NCBI RefSeq assembly: GCF_019469425.1
Contig: NZ_CP048272.1
Location: forward strand, 1,240,001-1,304,000
Direction of reading: 5' to 3'
Origin: Bifidobacterium asteroides
GTDB taxonomy: Bacteria > Actinomycetota > Actinomycetes > Actinomycetales > Bifidobacteriaceae
DNA length: 64,000 nucleotides
The notes under the pieces are model-generated. The model was not told the origin of the DNA. It saw only the letters and a list, made by a program, of their open reading frames with translations, and searched no databases. Below are positions 63,874 to 64,000 of the stretch, piece by piece (the stretch's first letter is position 1; every line of letters begins with the position of its first letter). The position numbers and the translations under genes were made by a program.

Positions 63874-64000
63874 ATGCACGCCATGAGCAAGGACGGCAGA
63901 AGCCGGCGCAAGGGGCCCAGTCTGAGTGCGCGGGTGGACCGCGAACGGCCCATCGGAACCTTCGCCTCACTGAAGGTGGAGCTGAGCGTCCTGATCATCA
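63874..64000 (+). CDS. Sensor histidine kinase, N-terminal fragment (cut by window end)
   Basis: The last 127 bases encode about 42 residues beginning MHAMSKDGRSRRKGP and ending FASLKVELSVLII, a basic cytoplasmic leader entering a membrane segment. SLKVEL just before the first transmembrane helix is common in histidine kinases paired with OmpR-type regulators. The gene begins 9 bases after the response regulator. A second in-frame ATG lies at 63883; I cannot decide between them. Confidence 0.75.
   Translation, partial: MHAMSKDGRSRRKGPSLSARVDRERPIGTFASLKVELSVLII

Noticed and set aside
1-64000. CRISPR array, insertion sequence, prophage or rRNA operon
   Set aside because: No regularly spaced repeats, transposase, integrase, phage structural genes or rRNA sequences were recognised anywhere in the window.

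Overview
The window is a stretch of an actinobacterial chromosome of roughly 60% GC that almost certainly comes from a Bifidobacterium. The strongest evidence is a full-length fructose-6-phosphate/xylulose-5-phosphate phosphoketolase (xfp), the key enzyme of the bifid shunt, divergent from guaA and followed within 8 kb by pta and ackA. Actinobacterial synteny agrees: polA next to an ANTAR response regulator and a tRNA-Leu(CAA), coaE next to rpsA, and carD next to ispF. I suspect an insect-gut (asteroides-type) species, but that is only an impression.

Layout. 1-2.9 kb: alaS (5' part only), two small envelope proteins, a histidine phosphatase and rpsD. 3-11.5 kb: defence and export, with a TetR/MFS efflux pair, a flavodoxin-fold reductase, and a three-gene ABC-2 exporter divergent from a NarL-type two-component system. 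11.6-17.7 kb: UvrD/PcrA helicase, a LEA-like repeat protein, xanthine phosphoribosyltransferase, a D-2-hydroxyacid dehydrogenase and a class I aminotransferase. 18-24.2 kb: a deoxyribose catabolic cassette (SorC/DeoR regulator, deoC, FucP-type permease, DeoX-like protein, PfkB kinase) and an SDR. 24.3-28.1 kb: an AlfC-like alpha-L-fucosidase and an MFS permease divergent from an aspartylglucosaminidase-type amidase, a set that fits uptake and dismantling of fucosylated GlcNAc-asparagine. 28.1-29 kb: a short TetR regulator with a small protein.

29-42 kb is central energy metabolism: guaA, xfp, then a GH31 glycosidase/MFS/LacI module lying between xfp and pta-ackA. Carbohydrate uptake feeds the bifid shunt, and Pta/AckA recover ATP from acetyl phosphate. 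42-45.5 kb: hisN-like phosphatase, aroA, tRNA-Pro(TGG) and decayed MFS and ABC genes beside the tRNA. 45.5-64 kb is mostly core: Nudix, Nif3-like, polA, ANTAR regulator, tRNA-Leu(CAA), a second Nudix, pyk, TerC, uvrB, coaE, rpsA, folD, a zinc-type ABC transporter behind a Zur-like palindrome, ispF, carD and an OmpR-type two-component system cut by the window end.

No insertion sequence, prophage, CRISPR array or rRNA was seen. Several starts were moved inward from the longest reading frame because a good Shine-Dalgarno sequence precedes an internal ATG, GTG or TTG; these choices are stated in each entry.
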